Below the pieces are notes generated by a model. The model had not been told where the DNA came from. It was given only the letters and a program-made list of their open reading frames with translations, and made no database searches. Positions 1-8,924 of a stretch of 9,191 nucleotides of DNA are shown here, one piece after another. Origin of the DNA: Burkholderiales bacterium (GTDB lineage Bacteria; Pseudomonadota; Gammaproteobacteria; Burkholderiales; Burkholderiaceae); assembly GCA_947372535.1 (NCBI GenBank), contig CANBUA010000197.1, forward strand, positions 1-9,191, in the 5' to 3' direction. Made by a program: the position numbers and the translations under genes. How positions within the stretch are numbered: position 1 is the stretch's first letter; every line of letters starts with the position of its first letter.

Positions 1-1734
1 GAGCTCGCCCCGGGCCTTGGCCTCGTCCATCTTCTTGTTGTAGCCGGCCAGGTTGCGCACGCCCATCTTGGACATGAGCTTGTAGCGGCGCTCCATCTCG
101 CCCACGGCCCAGTTCAGCGCGTTGGCGGCCTGCTTCATGTCGACCACAACCGGGCACAGCAGGTGCGGGATGCCTTCATACACGCTCATTTCGAGCATCT
201 TGGGGTCGATCAGGATCAGGCGCACATCGCGCGCTTCGGCCTTGTACAGCAGGCTCAGGATGGTGGCGTTGATGCCCACCGATTTGCCCGAGCCTGTGGT
301 GCCGGCCACCAGGCAGTGCGGCATCTTGGCCAGATCGGCCACCACCGGCGCACCCACGATGTCCTTGCCCAGTCCGATGGTCAGCATCGATTGGGCATCG
401 TTGTAGACCTGCGAGCCCAGGATCTCGGTGAGGCGGATCATCTGGCGCTTGGCGTTGGGCAACTCCAGCGCCATCAGGTTCTTGCCGGGGATGGTCTCGA
501 CCACCCGGATGGACACCAGGGACAGCGAACGGGCGAGGTCCTTGGCCAGGTTGACCACCTGCGAGCCCTTGACGCCCGTGGCCGGCTCGATCTCGTAGCG
601 CGTGATGACCGGCCCGGGCGAGGCGGCGATCACCCGCACCTCCACGCCGAAGTCCTTGAGCTTCTTCTCGATCATGCGAGAGGTCATCTCGAGAGATTCG
701 GGGGTGACCGTTTCCATGCGTCCCACGGCGCTGTCCAGCAGGTCGATCTGAGGCAGCTTGTTGTCGCCCATGTCCACGAACAGGGGCTTCTGCTTTTCCT
801 TGACCACCCGCTCGGACTTGGGCACCTCGATGACCGGCTGCTCGATGATCAGCGGGGCGTGCTCGGTCGGTTGTTCGTGACGCACTTCTTCGACCACGCG
901 TTCACGCTCGATGGCGGCTTGTTCGCCGATCTTGATGTCCTGTTCGACCTCGCGCTGGATCTCGTGGCGCTGCCGCAGGCGGTCGATGCGCTCGCCGATG
1001 CGTTCGGCCAGTTCCAGCCAGGAAAAACGCATGGCCATGGCGCTTCCGGCCACCAGCATGGCGATCCACAGCACACCCGAGCCATTGAAACCCAGCAGGT
1101 GTTGCCCCCCCGCACCCAAAGTGACGCCCAGCACGCCGCCAGCGTGTTCGCCGGCCAGATGGGTTTCCTGGCGGTAGAGCCGCGACCATTCCAGCGAACA
1201 CGAAGCCGACACCGTCAGCACCACGCCCAGCACCCAGCGCATGCCGCCCCATCGATCATCTTCAGCCTGCGACGGCGGGCGGGCGCCCACCGTGACACTG
1301 ACGGCCGTATCTCGCCGCAGCCAGGTGGCCAGGTTGCCCAGCCAGGTACGCACGCCGATCAGCGGCAGCCACCAGGCCGAGAAACCGAAGGCAAACTGCA
1401 TCAGATCGGAAAACCAGGCGCCCAGGTGGCCCACCCAGTTGGCCGGTTCCGGGCGCAACCCGGACGTGGTGAAGGCGGCATCGGACGGGTTGTGGCTGAA
1501 CATGGCCATCAGGGCCAGGATCAGCAGGATGCTGCCCAGGAACAGCCTGGTCTGCACCCGCAAGGGCGACTCCGGCCTCGGCACATCGATCACGGGCGTG
1601 GCGGGGCCGCGCTGCAGCCGGTTGTGCCGTCCGGCCACACGGCCATTGCCCATGGCAGACAACGCCGCCTTGGCGCTCGCTCTCGGGCCATCAGGCTGGC
1701 CGGCCGCACGCAGGGAATCCAGAGGGAAGGTCAT
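1..1734 (-). CDS. ftsK: DNA translocase FtsK, N-terminal 578 codons (cut by window edge)
   Basis: FtsK is a septum-anchored, ATP-driven hexameric pump that moves the chromosome terminus at division and activates XerCD at dif. The frame is open from ATG 1734-1732 to position 1 with no stop. Hydrophobic segments lie at about residues 64-80, 110-128, 166-180 and 198-236, which fits the multi-pass N-terminal anchor. A charged Glu/Arg/Lys-rich linker follows at about 240-310, then the RecA-like motor. The Walker A motif GTTGSGKS is at 478-485 (Lys484), and the Walker-B-like LILIDPKM has its Asp at 510. The conserved blocks SVYEGIPHL and [19 protein letters not shown] come near the window edge. Walker A at about 480 implies a protein of roughly 780 residues, much shorter than E. 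coli FtsK with its long linker. The rest of the motor and the DNA-reading gamma domain lie outside the window. No clear Shine-Dalgarno precedes ATG 1734; an in-frame Met at residue 28 is an alternative start. Confidence 0.96.
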   Translation of the reverse strand, partial: MTFPLDSLRAAGQPDGPRASAKAALSAMGNGRVAGRHNRLQRGPATPVIDVPRPESPLRVQTRLFLGSILLILALMAMFSHNPSDAAFTTSGLRPEPANWVGHLGAWFSDLMQFAFGFSAWWLPLIGVRTWLGNLATWLRRDTAVSVTVGARPPSQAEDDRWGGMRWVLGVVLTVSASCSLEWSRLYRQETHLAGEHAGGVLGVTLGAGGQHLLGFNGSGVLWIAMLVAGSAMAMRFSWLELAERIGERIDRLRQRHEIQREVEQDIKIGEQAAIERERVVEEVRHEQPTEHAPLIIEQPVIEVPKSERVVKEKQKPLFVDMGDNKLPQIDLLDSAVGRMETVTPESLEMTSRMIEKKLKDFGVEVRVIAASPGPVITRYEIEPATGVKGSQVVNLAKDLARSLSLVSIRVVETIPGKNLMALELPNAKRQMIRLTEILGSQVYNDAQSMLTIGLGKDIVGAPVVADLAKMPHCLVAGTTGSGKSVGINATILSLLYKAEARDVRLILIDPKMLEMSVYEGIPHLLCPVVVDMKQAANALNWAVGEMERRYKLMSKMGVRNLAGYNKKMDEAKARGEL

Positions 1735-1857
1735 GGCGCGATTGTGCGGCAAAGTGCCCGTGTCGGATCCTGAACGCGAGGGATGAAGTCGGGGTGGTCC
1801 TCCACTACCATCGCAGCAGTTTTCAACCCGACCACACCGATCAACTGGGAGGCGTGC
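1735..1857. other. Divergent intergenic region between ftsK and the lipoprotein gene
   Basis: This 123-bp stretch must hold the start signals for both ftsK (leftward) and the lipoprotein cluster (rightward). I see no convincing -35/-10 pair on either strand. The only clear signal is the Shine-Dalgarno GGGAGG at 1847-1852, which serves the rightward gene. Confidence 0.5.
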
Positions 1858-4023
1858 ATGAACGGCACGTACGCAGCGGCCTTGGGCCCACATTCAAGCT
1901 GGATGGCCCAGCCCCGACTTTTGCCACGCCTGGCCCATGCGCTGCTCATGGCCGTGACGATGGCGCTGGCTGCGTGCGGCGGCGGAAGCGGCAGCAATGG
2001 CAATGAAGGCAAGGGCGCCCCCACTTACACGGTGGGTGGCACGGTCGCCGGCCTGTCGGCGGGGCCCCTGGTGCTGACCAACGGCATCGACCGCTTCACC
2101 TTGGGCATCACGACGGACGTGGGCGTGGTCAAGGACCGGCCTTTTGTGATCGCCAGCCTGCCCACAGGCGCCGCCTATGACGTCCGCGTGCAAACCCAAC
2201 CGGTCGGTGTGTCCTGCACGGTGGTGCACGGCAGCAACGTGGTGGCCACACAAGCGGTCAGCGACATCCAGGTGCTCTGCGTGAAGCGCAAATCACTGAC
2301 CCTGGTGGCCGGCGCTGCGCCCCATTACGGGGGGCTGGATGGCGCCGGGACCGACGCGGGCTTCAATGCGCTCAGGAGCGCTGCCGTCGACACCGCCGGC
2401 AACATTTACACCATTGACCAGAACGCCATCCGCAAAATCACCCCGAGCGGCATCGTCAGCACCCTGGCCGGACTGGCCAGCGTGACAGGCTCGGCCGACG
2501 GCGCCGGCGCCAACGCCCGCTTCGCCAACCCCACGGACCTCACGGTGGCCCCCGATGGCCAGGTGTTTGTGGCCGACCAGGGCAACGACAGTGTGCGGGT
2601 GGTCTCGCCCACCGGGGTGGTGAGCACGCTGGCCATCAACGCCACGCAGAAGGCGGCCATGCTGGCGACCCAGACCGGCGGATCAGCCTGCGTGGTCTGC
2701 GGGCCCATTGGCCGGGATGGGGCGGGCAACTTGTACCTGGCCTCGGGCAGTTCACACACGGCCATCACCAGACTGAGCCCCAGCGGGAACCTCACATTGT
2801 GGGCCGGCACCTTGAGCACGGGTGTCACGGGCAGCTTCTACGCCGACAACATGGCGGTGGACGAAGCGGGCAACATCTACCTGGCCGGGGCCAACGCCGT
2901 GGGCAACAACCTGGTGAAGTTCGACACGAACGCGCAACCGACAACCATCACCACGTTTTCCAACCATGTGGGCGGCATGGCGCGTGCCAGCGATGGGACG
3001 ATCTGGTTCAACACCAACAACAGCCAGGGCACGGTCCGCACCGTCTATCAAGTCACACCGGACGGCACCGTGGCCACCCACCCTTTCCCTTCCGGCCAGT
3101 CGCGCGGCGGCGGTTGGTTGGGCGACATGGCAGCCCTGCCTGGCGGGCGCCTGTACGTGGTCGACACGGACGTGAACGGCTTGCTGGCCTCCGATGGCGG
3201 CCAGACGCCCGCCGTCTTCGCCGGCTATGGGCGCACGGAAGACAACATCAATGGCGACGGGAGTGTGGCGCGCTTCAGCCAGCCCGGCGCCATCGCGATG
3301 CGTGCCGATGGCAGCGTCGTCATGTCGGACGACGGCAACAACGCCGTGCGTCGCATTTCATCGGACAACCAGGTCAGCACGATGTGGGGGAGAACCGACT
3401 TCAACCCCAACCAACTGAGCATCACGGTCCGAGGTGTGGCGGTGGACGGTGCTCAGCACAGTTTCCTTTGTCAAAGCGGTGGAGGGGTGTCGCGCATCGA
3501 ACCGGATGGATCGGTCACGCCCTTCGCCACCGGCTGCAACCGCGCCAGCTTCTTCACCGCCAGCGACGGCCTGCTGACCACCACATCGGACTGCATCTAC
3601 AAGTACAGCAGCGCGGGTGTGCGGCAAACGGTGGCCTGCAAGGTCGCCTCGCCACCAGACGCCAGCCGCGCGTTGCTGGCCATCGACTCGATCGCGCCCT
3701 TGCCCAATGGCCAGTTCCTGGTGCGCGACGGCCTCAACCTGAAACTGGTGAGTGCCTCAGGAGCCGTGAGCACCCTGCGCAGCGTCACCGAGGCCTTCAC
3801 CTTGTTCGGCGATGGCCGTGGCAACGTGGGCGCCATCACTTCGACTGGCATCGACCTGCTCTATGGCACCAACTACGCCAGCGCCGCACGCATCGTGGAC
3901 ATCAGCAGCCGCACCGAGGTGGGTCCATTGCCGACGACGATTCAGGCGCCCACCTCGGCCGCCTTCCGCAACGACCAGATCATCCTGGTGATCGGCTCGA
4001 CCTTGTTCTCGGTGGACCTGTGA
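1858..4023 (+). CDS. NHL-repeat beta-propeller lipoprotein
   Basis: The predicted product has 721 residues. The start at ATG 1858 is chosen because GGGAGG (1847-1852) lies five bases upstream. An earlier in-frame start at 1783 lacks such a site, and an internal Met at 1903 would give a more usual signal length. The signal segment ends in the lipobox LAAC with Cys40 as the lipidation site, followed by a Gly/Ser/Asn-rich tether. Residues 57-142 form a small domain (GTVAGL...PTGAAYDV...CTV...VLC) of a type I recall from Burkholderiales lipoproteins. From about 145 to the end there are NHL-type repeats. Signature pieces are DGAG..A.F followed by [20 protein letters not shown], the similar [10 protein letters not shown], and a later copy NGDGSVARF with [16 protein letters not shown] motif sits at 278-281. 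NHL propellers usually bind proteins or ligands and are not enzymes; the partner here is unknown. Lack of Asp after Cys40 is compatible with outer-membrane sorting. The stop overlaps the next start. Confidence 0.88.
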   Translation: MNGTYAAALGPHSSWMAQPRLLPRLAHALLMAVTMALAACGGGSGSNGNEGKGAPTYTVGGTVAGLSAGPLVLTNGIDRFTLGITTDVGVVKDRPFVIASLPTGAAYDVRVQTQPVGVSCTVVHGSNVVATQAVSDIQVLCVKRKSLTLVAGAAPHYGGLDGAGTDAGFNALRSAAVDTAGNIYTIDQNAIRKITPSGIVSTLAGLASVTGSADGAGANARFANPTDLTVAPDGQVFVADQGNDSVRVVSPTGVVSTLAINATQKAAMLATQTGGSACVVCGPIGRDGAGNLYLASGSSHTAITRLSPSGNLTLWAGTLSTGVTGSFYADNMAVDEAGNIYLAGANAVGNNLVKFDTNAQPTTITTFSNHVGGMARASDGTIWFNTNNSQGTVRTVYQVTPDGTVATHPFPSGQSRGGGWLGDMAALPGGRLYVVDTDVNGLLASDGGQTPAVFAGYGRTEDNINGDGSVARFSQPGAIAMRADGSVVMSDDGNNAVRRISSDNQVSTMWGRTDFNPNQLSITVRGVAVDGAQHSFLCQSGGGVSRIEPDGSVTPFATGCNRASFFTASDGLLTTTSDCIYKYSSAGVRQTVACKVASPPDASRALLAIDSIAPLPNGQFLVRDGLNLKLVSASGAVSTLRSVTEAFTLFGDGRGNVGAITSTGIDLLYGTNYASAARIVDISSRTEVGPLPTTIQAPTSAAFRNDQIILVIGSTLFSVDL

Positions 4024-4886
4024 TGCATGCCTTGTTGACCCCTTCCAGCACCAGCGCCATCCACCGCCGCATCGCAACGGCCCTGGTGTGCCTGGCCAGC
4101 CTGGCACCTGCCTGGGCACAGTCTTCCAGCCCGGAGCCCGAGCCCGACAGCGACCCCTTCATCTTCAGTGCCGGCCTGAAGACCTGGACCCACGGCTGGG
4201 ACAGCTGGATCACCAGCCCCACGGGCACCGGCGTGGCCCTGGGCACCTTGCGCTACCAGGTGGTGCAGTCGGTGCACAGCAAGCTCAAGACCTCCTTGAC
4301 CCCGTTCGCGAGCGTTCGGCAGGGGCACTGGATGGCCTCGCTCAGCCACATGCAGGACACCAACTACAGCCTGGAGGACGCGTCTACCCCGGGGGGCTTC
4401 GGCGTGTCGGCCAGTCGCCGCGAGACCGATGTCAGCGCCGGCTACTACCTGCTGCCCACGGTGGCCCTGACCTTGGGCTACAAACGCCTGAACCAGGACT
4501 TCGGCGCCGACCGCTACCTGTGGTCCGGCCCGCTGCTGGGCAGCAGCGCCTCGGCATCTGTGGCGCCGGGCTGGTCGCTGTATGGCACCGTGGGCCTGGG
4601 TCGTTTGCAAGCCCGGTTCCCGGACAGCCAGCGCGATGCCGCCGGGCACAGCCGCTTCGGCGCCAGCTACCGACTGGGCGAGTTCGGCATCGCCCATGGC
4701 ATCCCCATGGAAAGCGGATTTCTCCGCGCCGTGGCCTTCACCCTGGGCTACCGCACCCAAACCGTGGTCACCTCGGGCTATGCTCTGGCCGTCAGCCAGG
4801 CGGACCACAGCACCAGCGTCAACAGCCGTGCCGAACTGGTCGACACCACCCAGGGCCTGGCGCTCAGCCTGAGCGCGGCGTTCTGA
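4023..4886 (+). CDS. Probable outer-membrane beta-barrel protein, unknown family
   Basis: The predicted product has 287 residues. ATG 4023 shares its A with the stop TGA (4021-4023) of the lipoprotein gene, which suggests translational coupling; GGTGG lies just upstream. A signal peptide is evident: Arg15-Arg16, a hydrophobic run IATALVCLASLAPA, and a probable cleavage after AWA (residue 32). The mature protein is rich in alternating polar/hydrophobic stretches with Gly and aromatic residues (for example ETDVSAGYYLLPTVALTLGY and WSLYGTVGLGRLQARF). It ends LALSLSAAF, so the last residue is Phe, the classical C-terminal recognition feature of BAM-assembled barrels. I do not recognise a named family. 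The coupling suggests that it works with the NHL lipoprotein, perhaps as barrel plus surface or periplasmic partner; that is inference. A periplasmic beta-sandwich is the main alternative. Confidence 0.78.
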   Translation: MHALLTPSSTSAIHRRIATALVCLASLAPAWAQSSSPEPEPDSDPFIFSAGLKTWTHGWDSWITSPTGTGVALGTLRYQVVQSVHSKLKTSLTPFASVRQGHWMASLSHMQDTNYSLEDASTPGGFGVSASRRETDVSAGYYLLPTVALTLGYKRLNQDFGADRYLWSGPLLGSSASASVAPGWSLYGTVGLGRLQARFPDSQRDAAGHSRFGASYRLGEFGIAHGIPMESGFLRAVAFTLGYRTQTVVTSGYALAVSQADHSTSVNSRAELVDTTQGLALSLSAAF

Positions 4887-4903
4887 ACAGGGTCGACACC
4901 ACC
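4834..4903 (+). repeat. Pair of 13-bp direct repeats at the end of the barrel gene
   Basis: GGTCGACACCACC occurs at 4838-4850 inside the last codons of the barrel gene and again at 4891-4903 just after its stop. Each copy is preceded by GAAC (4834-4837 and 4885-4888), with two additional bases, AG, in the second copy. The copies are 53 bp apart. Confidence 0.7.
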
Positions 4904-4929
4904 GCTGCCACCTTCTTTGCTGCTTGCCC

Positions 4930-5967
4930 ATGTTCGCGCGCTCTACCAGCCAGTCATCCCTCAACCAGGCCAGATGGAGACCGTTGATTGGACTGGCGCT
5001 TGCCAGCGCGTTGACTTGCGCGCCAGGCACCTCGGCCTGGGGCGCAGGCGAGCCAGGCGGCCAGCGCGAAGCCCTGGTCATCGGCAACTCGGCTTACGAA
5101 AACTTCGACGCCCTGGCCAACCCGGTCAACGATGCCAACGCCATGTGCGACAAGCTGACCAAGGTCGGCTTCAAGACACATTGCCACAGCGATGTGAAGG
5201 ACCGGGCCGCCCTGATGCGTCTGGTCAAGGACTTCGCAGCGAGCCTGTCGCCCGACAGCCAAACCATGTTCTTCTACGCCGGCCACGCGGTGCAGGTGCG
5301 TGGTGAGAACTACCTCGTGCCCACGGGCGCCAATGTGCACACGCCGCAAGACATCGACGGGCAATTTGTGGCCATGAGCGATGTGTTGTCTGCGCTGGGC
5401 ACCGGCGTGGGCCGCTTCCAGATGGTGGTGCTGGACGCCTGCCGCAACAACCCCTTCGCGCCCCGCGTCACCAAACCTGGCGAGGCCAAGCGCTCCGCCA
5501 GTCGGGCTGCCATGCTGAGCGCACTGACGCAGTCCAAGGCGCAATATGGTTTGAGCGCGATCAAGGATGCCCCCGCAGGCACCATCGTGCTCTACGCCAC
5601 GGCTGCCGAAGACGCCGCCTTCGATGGCCTGGATGGCCACGGCCCCTTGACCAAGCACCTGCTGGCCCACCTCGACACCCCGGGCCTCTCGGTGGAGGAA
5701 ACCATCAAGCGTGTGACCGCCGGGGTGCAGAACGACACGCTCAAAGGCTTTGGCAAACGCCAGACGCCGTTTGTCTACTCCTCATTCACCGGCAGCTTCT
5801 GCTTTGCGGGTTGCGCCAAGTTGATCGACCAGGCCGAACTGGACCGCGTCGAGCGCGAAAAGGCCGCCTTGAACCGCAAGCTCGACGAGCAGACCCGCAA
5901 GGCCGAGGATGCCGAACGCGGTGCACCCAGCAAGAAGAACCAGGTGATCATCACGCCAACCTTTTGA
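4930..5967 (+). CDS. Exported caspase-like (peptidase C14) protein
   Basis: The predicted product has 345 residues. The start at ATG 4930 is tentative: no Shine-Dalgarno is visible, and an in-frame TTG at 4924 is possible. The gene begins 43 bp after the barrel gene. A signal peptide is likely (basic N-region, hydrophobic LIGLALASALTCAPG at 19-33, cleavage near SAWGAG). The caspase p20-like domain runs from about 46 (REALVIGNSAYENFDAL, then NPVNDANAM) to about 180. The catalytic dyad is visible as FFYAGHA with His119 and VVLDACRNNPF with Cys171. A C-terminal acidic/basic heptad-like segment at about 298-331 (ELDRVEREKAALNRKLDEQ) predicts a coiled coil, and the tail NQVIITPTF ends the protein. 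Prokaryotic C14 proteins (orthocaspases, metacaspase-like) often cleave after Arg or Lys; the specificity here cannot be read. Export would place it in the periplasm or envelope, not in a cytoplasmic death pathway. Confidence 0.92.
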   Translation: MFARSTSQSSLNQARWRPLIGLALASALTCAPGTSAWGAGEPGGQREALVIGNSAYENFDALANPVNDANAMCDKLTKVGFKTHCHSDVKDRAALMRLVKDFAASLSPDSQTMFFYAGHAVQVRGENYLVPTGANVHTPQDIDGQFVAMSDVLSALGTGVGRFQMVVLDACRNNPFAPRVTKPGEAKRSASRAAMLSALTQSKAQYGLSAIKDAPAGTIVLYATAAEDAAFDGLDGHGPLTKHLLAHLDTPGLSVEETIKRVTAGVQNDTLKGFGKRQTPFVYSSFTGSFCFAGCAKLIDQAELDRVEREKAALNRKLDEQTRKAEDAERGAPSKKNQVIITPTF

Positions 5968-5969
5968 CA
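5964..5969 (+). promoter_or_regulatory. Possible -35 element upstream of the PEP-CTERM gene
   Basis: TTGACA is an exact match to the sigma-70 -35 consensus and overlaps the stop codon of the caspase gene. The best -10 at a suitable distance, TGGCAT (5986-5991, 16-bp spacing), matches only three of six positions. The call is weak; an activator-dependent promoter or chance are both possible. Confidence 0.3.
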
Positions 5970-6026
5970 CAATTTGCGTGGCGAGTGGCATCCATTCCAT
6001 GGTCCAAAATCCCCGAACCGAGCAAT

Positions 6027-6054
6027 GACGTTCCGCAGAAGCGGCGTTAACGTC
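6027..6054 (+). promoter_or_regulatory. Inverted repeat/hairpin in the PEP-CTERM gene leader
   Basis: GACGTT (6027-6032) is the reverse complement of AACGTC (6049-6054). Between them CCGC-AGAA-GCGG (6033-6044) forms an inner stem, with CGTT left as an asymmetric bulge. There is no T-run after it, so it is not a standard terminator. It ends 14 bases before the AAGGAGG Shine-Dalgarno and could be an operator or an mRNA structure. Confidence 0.4.
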
Positions 6055-6077
6055 TTGGCCACAACAAGGAGGAAACC

Positions 6078-6848
6078 ATGTCACGCTTCCACAACATGAA
6101 ACCCGCAGTGCTGGCCGCCGGTCTGGCACTGGCCTGCACGGCCGCCTTCGGCCAGAGCTACTACACGGCCCAGACCAGCCTGGGCAAGATCACCGTCAAC
6201 ACCGCCTATGGTTCTCAAGGCGCCACAGGCCTGCTGGTCCTGCCCACCTACGGCATGGAGTTGACGGACAGCCTGAGCTTTGGCTTCCCCCCCAACCCCG
6301 ATGTGAACACCGCCACGGCAAGTTCCCAGGGCGACACCCTGGTGATCACCACCACATCGTCGACCGACGGCCAGGCGGGCCTGCAGGCCAGTCGCGCCAT
6401 GGTGCCCATTCGCTCCTTCATGGTCGAGACGCATGCCAGCGCTTACCTCGACATGCCGATGTTGATCGAGATGAGCGATCCCGGCAGCACCGCCTTCACG
6501 GTCAGGCTTGCAGGCAAGCTGCTGACCTCGAATGCCGACATCCAACCCTTCACCTTGTCCCTGCAAGTCAACAACGGACAGGGCGCAACGCTGGACATCC
6601 CTCTGCATCGCCTCGTCGGCCCTCTGGATGGCAGCTTCAGCTTCACCGGCACCGTCGATGCGGGCTTCGGGCTGACACACCTGAGCTACAGCCTGGATGT
6701 CCCGAGCGGCACCCTCGCCACCGTGCAGTTGACATCCTTGTCGCTGACACCCTACAAGGCCGCCGTACCTGAACCCGGCACCTGGGCCTTGATGGGCCTG
6801 GGCTTGGCTGGCCTGGCCCGTGTGGGCCGCCGCCGGGCGAACGCCTGA
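6078..6848 (+). CDS. PEP-CTERM sorting domain protein
   Basis: The predicted product has 256 residues. The start ATG 6078 follows a strong AAGGAGG site (6066-6072). An N-terminal signal peptide (MKPAVLAAGLALACTAAFG, cleavage near AFG-Q) begins the protein. The C-terminus carries the three-part sorting signal: VPEP at 230-233, a hydrophobic helix at about 236-247 (WALMGLGLAGLA), and a basic tail with Arg251-253. PEP-CTERM proteins are known to be processed by an exosortase (EpsH/XrtA type) and are tied to exopolysaccharide and surface display; no exosortase is in this window. The middle (about 25-225) is Thr/Ser/Gly-rich and beta-strand-like, with hardly any Cys after the signal, and I recognise no named domain. 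A 110-bp gap separates it from the caspase gene, so it may be read from its own promoter or by read-through. It is followed by a terminator hairpin. Confidence 0.93.
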   Translation: MSRFHNMKPAVLAAGLALACTAAFGQSYYTAQTSLGKITVNTAYGSQGATGLLVLPTYGMELTDSLSFGFPPNPDVNTATASSQGDTLVITTTSSTDGQAGLQASRAMVPIRSFMVETHASAYLDMPMLIEMSDPGSTAFTVRLAGKLLTSNADIQPFTLSLQVNNGQGATLDIPLHRLVGPLDGSFSFTGTVDAGFGLTHLSYSLDVPSGTLATVQLTSLSLTPYKAAVPEPGTWALMGLGLAGLARVGRRRANA

Positions 6849-6869
6849 TTCCACGCCTTCGGAAATGAA

Positions 6870-6896
6870 AATGCCGCCTCGGCAAGAGGCGGCATT
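6870..6896. terminator. Hairpin terminator between convergent genes
   Basis: An 11-bp perfect stem (AATGCCGCCTC at 6870-6880 with GAGGCGGCATT at 6886-6896) encloses the 5-base loop GGCAA. Read on the minus strand it is followed by TTTTCATTT, a fair U-tract, so it should end the Crp/Fnr-family gene. On the plus strand the downstream sequence is TCAGG, so termination of the PEP-CTERM gene is less certain. Confidence 0.85.
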
Positions 6897-6915
6897 CAGG
6901 TCGCGGAGGAAGCGA

Positions 6916-7584
6916 TCAGGCCGTGGCCAGCCGATCCTTCAGCACCACGCTGCCGGTATCTTGCGTCTCGATCAGGCCACGCTCTTCCAGGTCCTTCATC
7001 ACGCGACTGACCATCTCGCGAGAGGCGCCCACGTGCTTGGCCAGGTCCTGGCGCGACACCTTGCCGCGGATGACCTTTTCGCCGGCATCTTCGTCGGCCA
7101 TGTCCAGCAGAGCGCGGGCCACGCGGCCATACACATCCAGCAGGGCCAGGGATTCGATCTGGCGGTCGGCATTGCGCAGGCGCTGCACCAGGCCACGCAG
7201 GATGGCGTAGCTCAGCGACGAATTCTCGGGCAGGCAGCGGGCGAACTCGGCGCGGCCCAGCACCAGCACATCGGTCTGCACTTCGGCGCGGACGGTGGCC
7301 GAATGCGACTCGTTGTCGATCAGGCTCATTTCACCCAGGTAGTCACCGGCTTCCAGCACGGCCAGGATGACTTCACGGCCTCGTTCGTCCGAGGCCACGA
7401 CACGGGCGCGGCCAGTCAGCAGGATGAAGAGCGAGTTGGTCTTGCGACCACGTTCGACGATCAGCTCGCCACGGCGGTAGCGACGCTTGACCACGCCTTC
7501 GGCAATGGACTCGGCCTGGGCCTGGGTCAGCATCGAAAACAGCGGAACGCGACGGATGAGATCGAGATTGGACAACATGGCCAT
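6916..7584 (-). CDS. Crp/Fnr-family transcriptional regulator
   Basis: The predicted product has 222 residues, the usual length for the family. The start ATG 7584 is set by AAGGAG seven bases upstream (minus strand); the same open frame continues far upstream antisense to trxB but has no coding character there. Residues about 10-125 form the cyclic-nucleotide-binding fold, with the phosphate-binding cassette GDYLGEMSLIDNESHSATVRA (written here as GDYLGE at 80-85 and SHSATVRA at 93-100). Glu85 matches Glu72 of E. coli CRP, but His94 stands where CRP has Arg82, which contacts the cyclic phosphate. A dimer helix spans about 122-150. The winged helix-turn-helix is at about 175-215, with recognition helix ASREMVSRVM (Arg189, Glu190, Arg194) carrying the CRP-type base-contact residues. 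There is no N-terminal Cys cluster as in FNR (only Cys117). It probably recognises a TGTGA/TCACA-like site, but the ligand is unclear. Targets are unknown; trxB or the neighbouring envelope genes are possible. Confidence 0.94.
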   Translation of the reverse strand: MAMLSNLDLIRRVPLFSMLTQAQAESIAEGVVKRRYRRGELIVERGRKTNSLFILLTGRARVVASDERGREVILAVLEAGDYLGEMSLIDNESHSATVRAEVQTDVLVLGRAEFARCLPENSSLSYAILRGLVQRLRNADRQIESLALLDVYGRVARALLDMADEDAGEKVIRGKVSRQDLAKHVGASREMVSRVMKDLEERGLIETQDTGSVVLKDRLATA

Positions 7585-8856
<1,272 letters not shown>

Positions 8857-8889
8857 GTCAGGGATTTTGAGCCTCCGAAAAGGAGCGCT

Positions 8890-8918
8890 TTGCCAAAGCG
8901 GCAAGATCGGGCTATAAT
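8890..8918 (+). promoter_or_regulatory. Sigma-70 promoter of rpmB
   Basis: TTGCCA (8890-8895, five of six to consensus) and TATAAT (8913-8918, perfect) are separated by 17 bp, the optimal spacing. Transcription should begin near 8925. The -35 lies within a short inverted repeat, CGCTTT-GCC-AAAGCG (8886-8900). It is the best promoter in the window, as expected for a ribosomal protein gene. Confidence 0.88.
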
Positions 8919-8924
8919 CTCGCT

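Noticed and set aside
163..1773. A 536-codon open frame on the plus strand across ftsK.
   Set aside because: It is antisense to, and in codon register with, a clear ftsK. Its His/Gln/Arg-rich translation is typical of a high-GC shadow frame.
1731..1857. A minus-strand frame upstream of ftsK reads MVVEDHPDF, like the start of a response regulator, and overlaps the ftsK start.
   Set aside because: Only about eight residues resemble a receiver domain; what follows does not, and the rest of the frame is antisense to the lipoprotein gene. Probably chance.
3942..5087. A 381-codon open frame on the minus strand opposite the barrel gene.
   Set aside because: The composition is shadow-like (Ala/Gly/Gln/Arg-rich) and the opposite strand has a signal peptide and barrel-like pattern.
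8886..8900. The CGCTTT/AAAGCG hairpin after trxB as a trxB terminator.
   Set aside because: The stem is short, no T-run follows, and it overlaps the -35 of the rpmB promoter, so termination is not supported.
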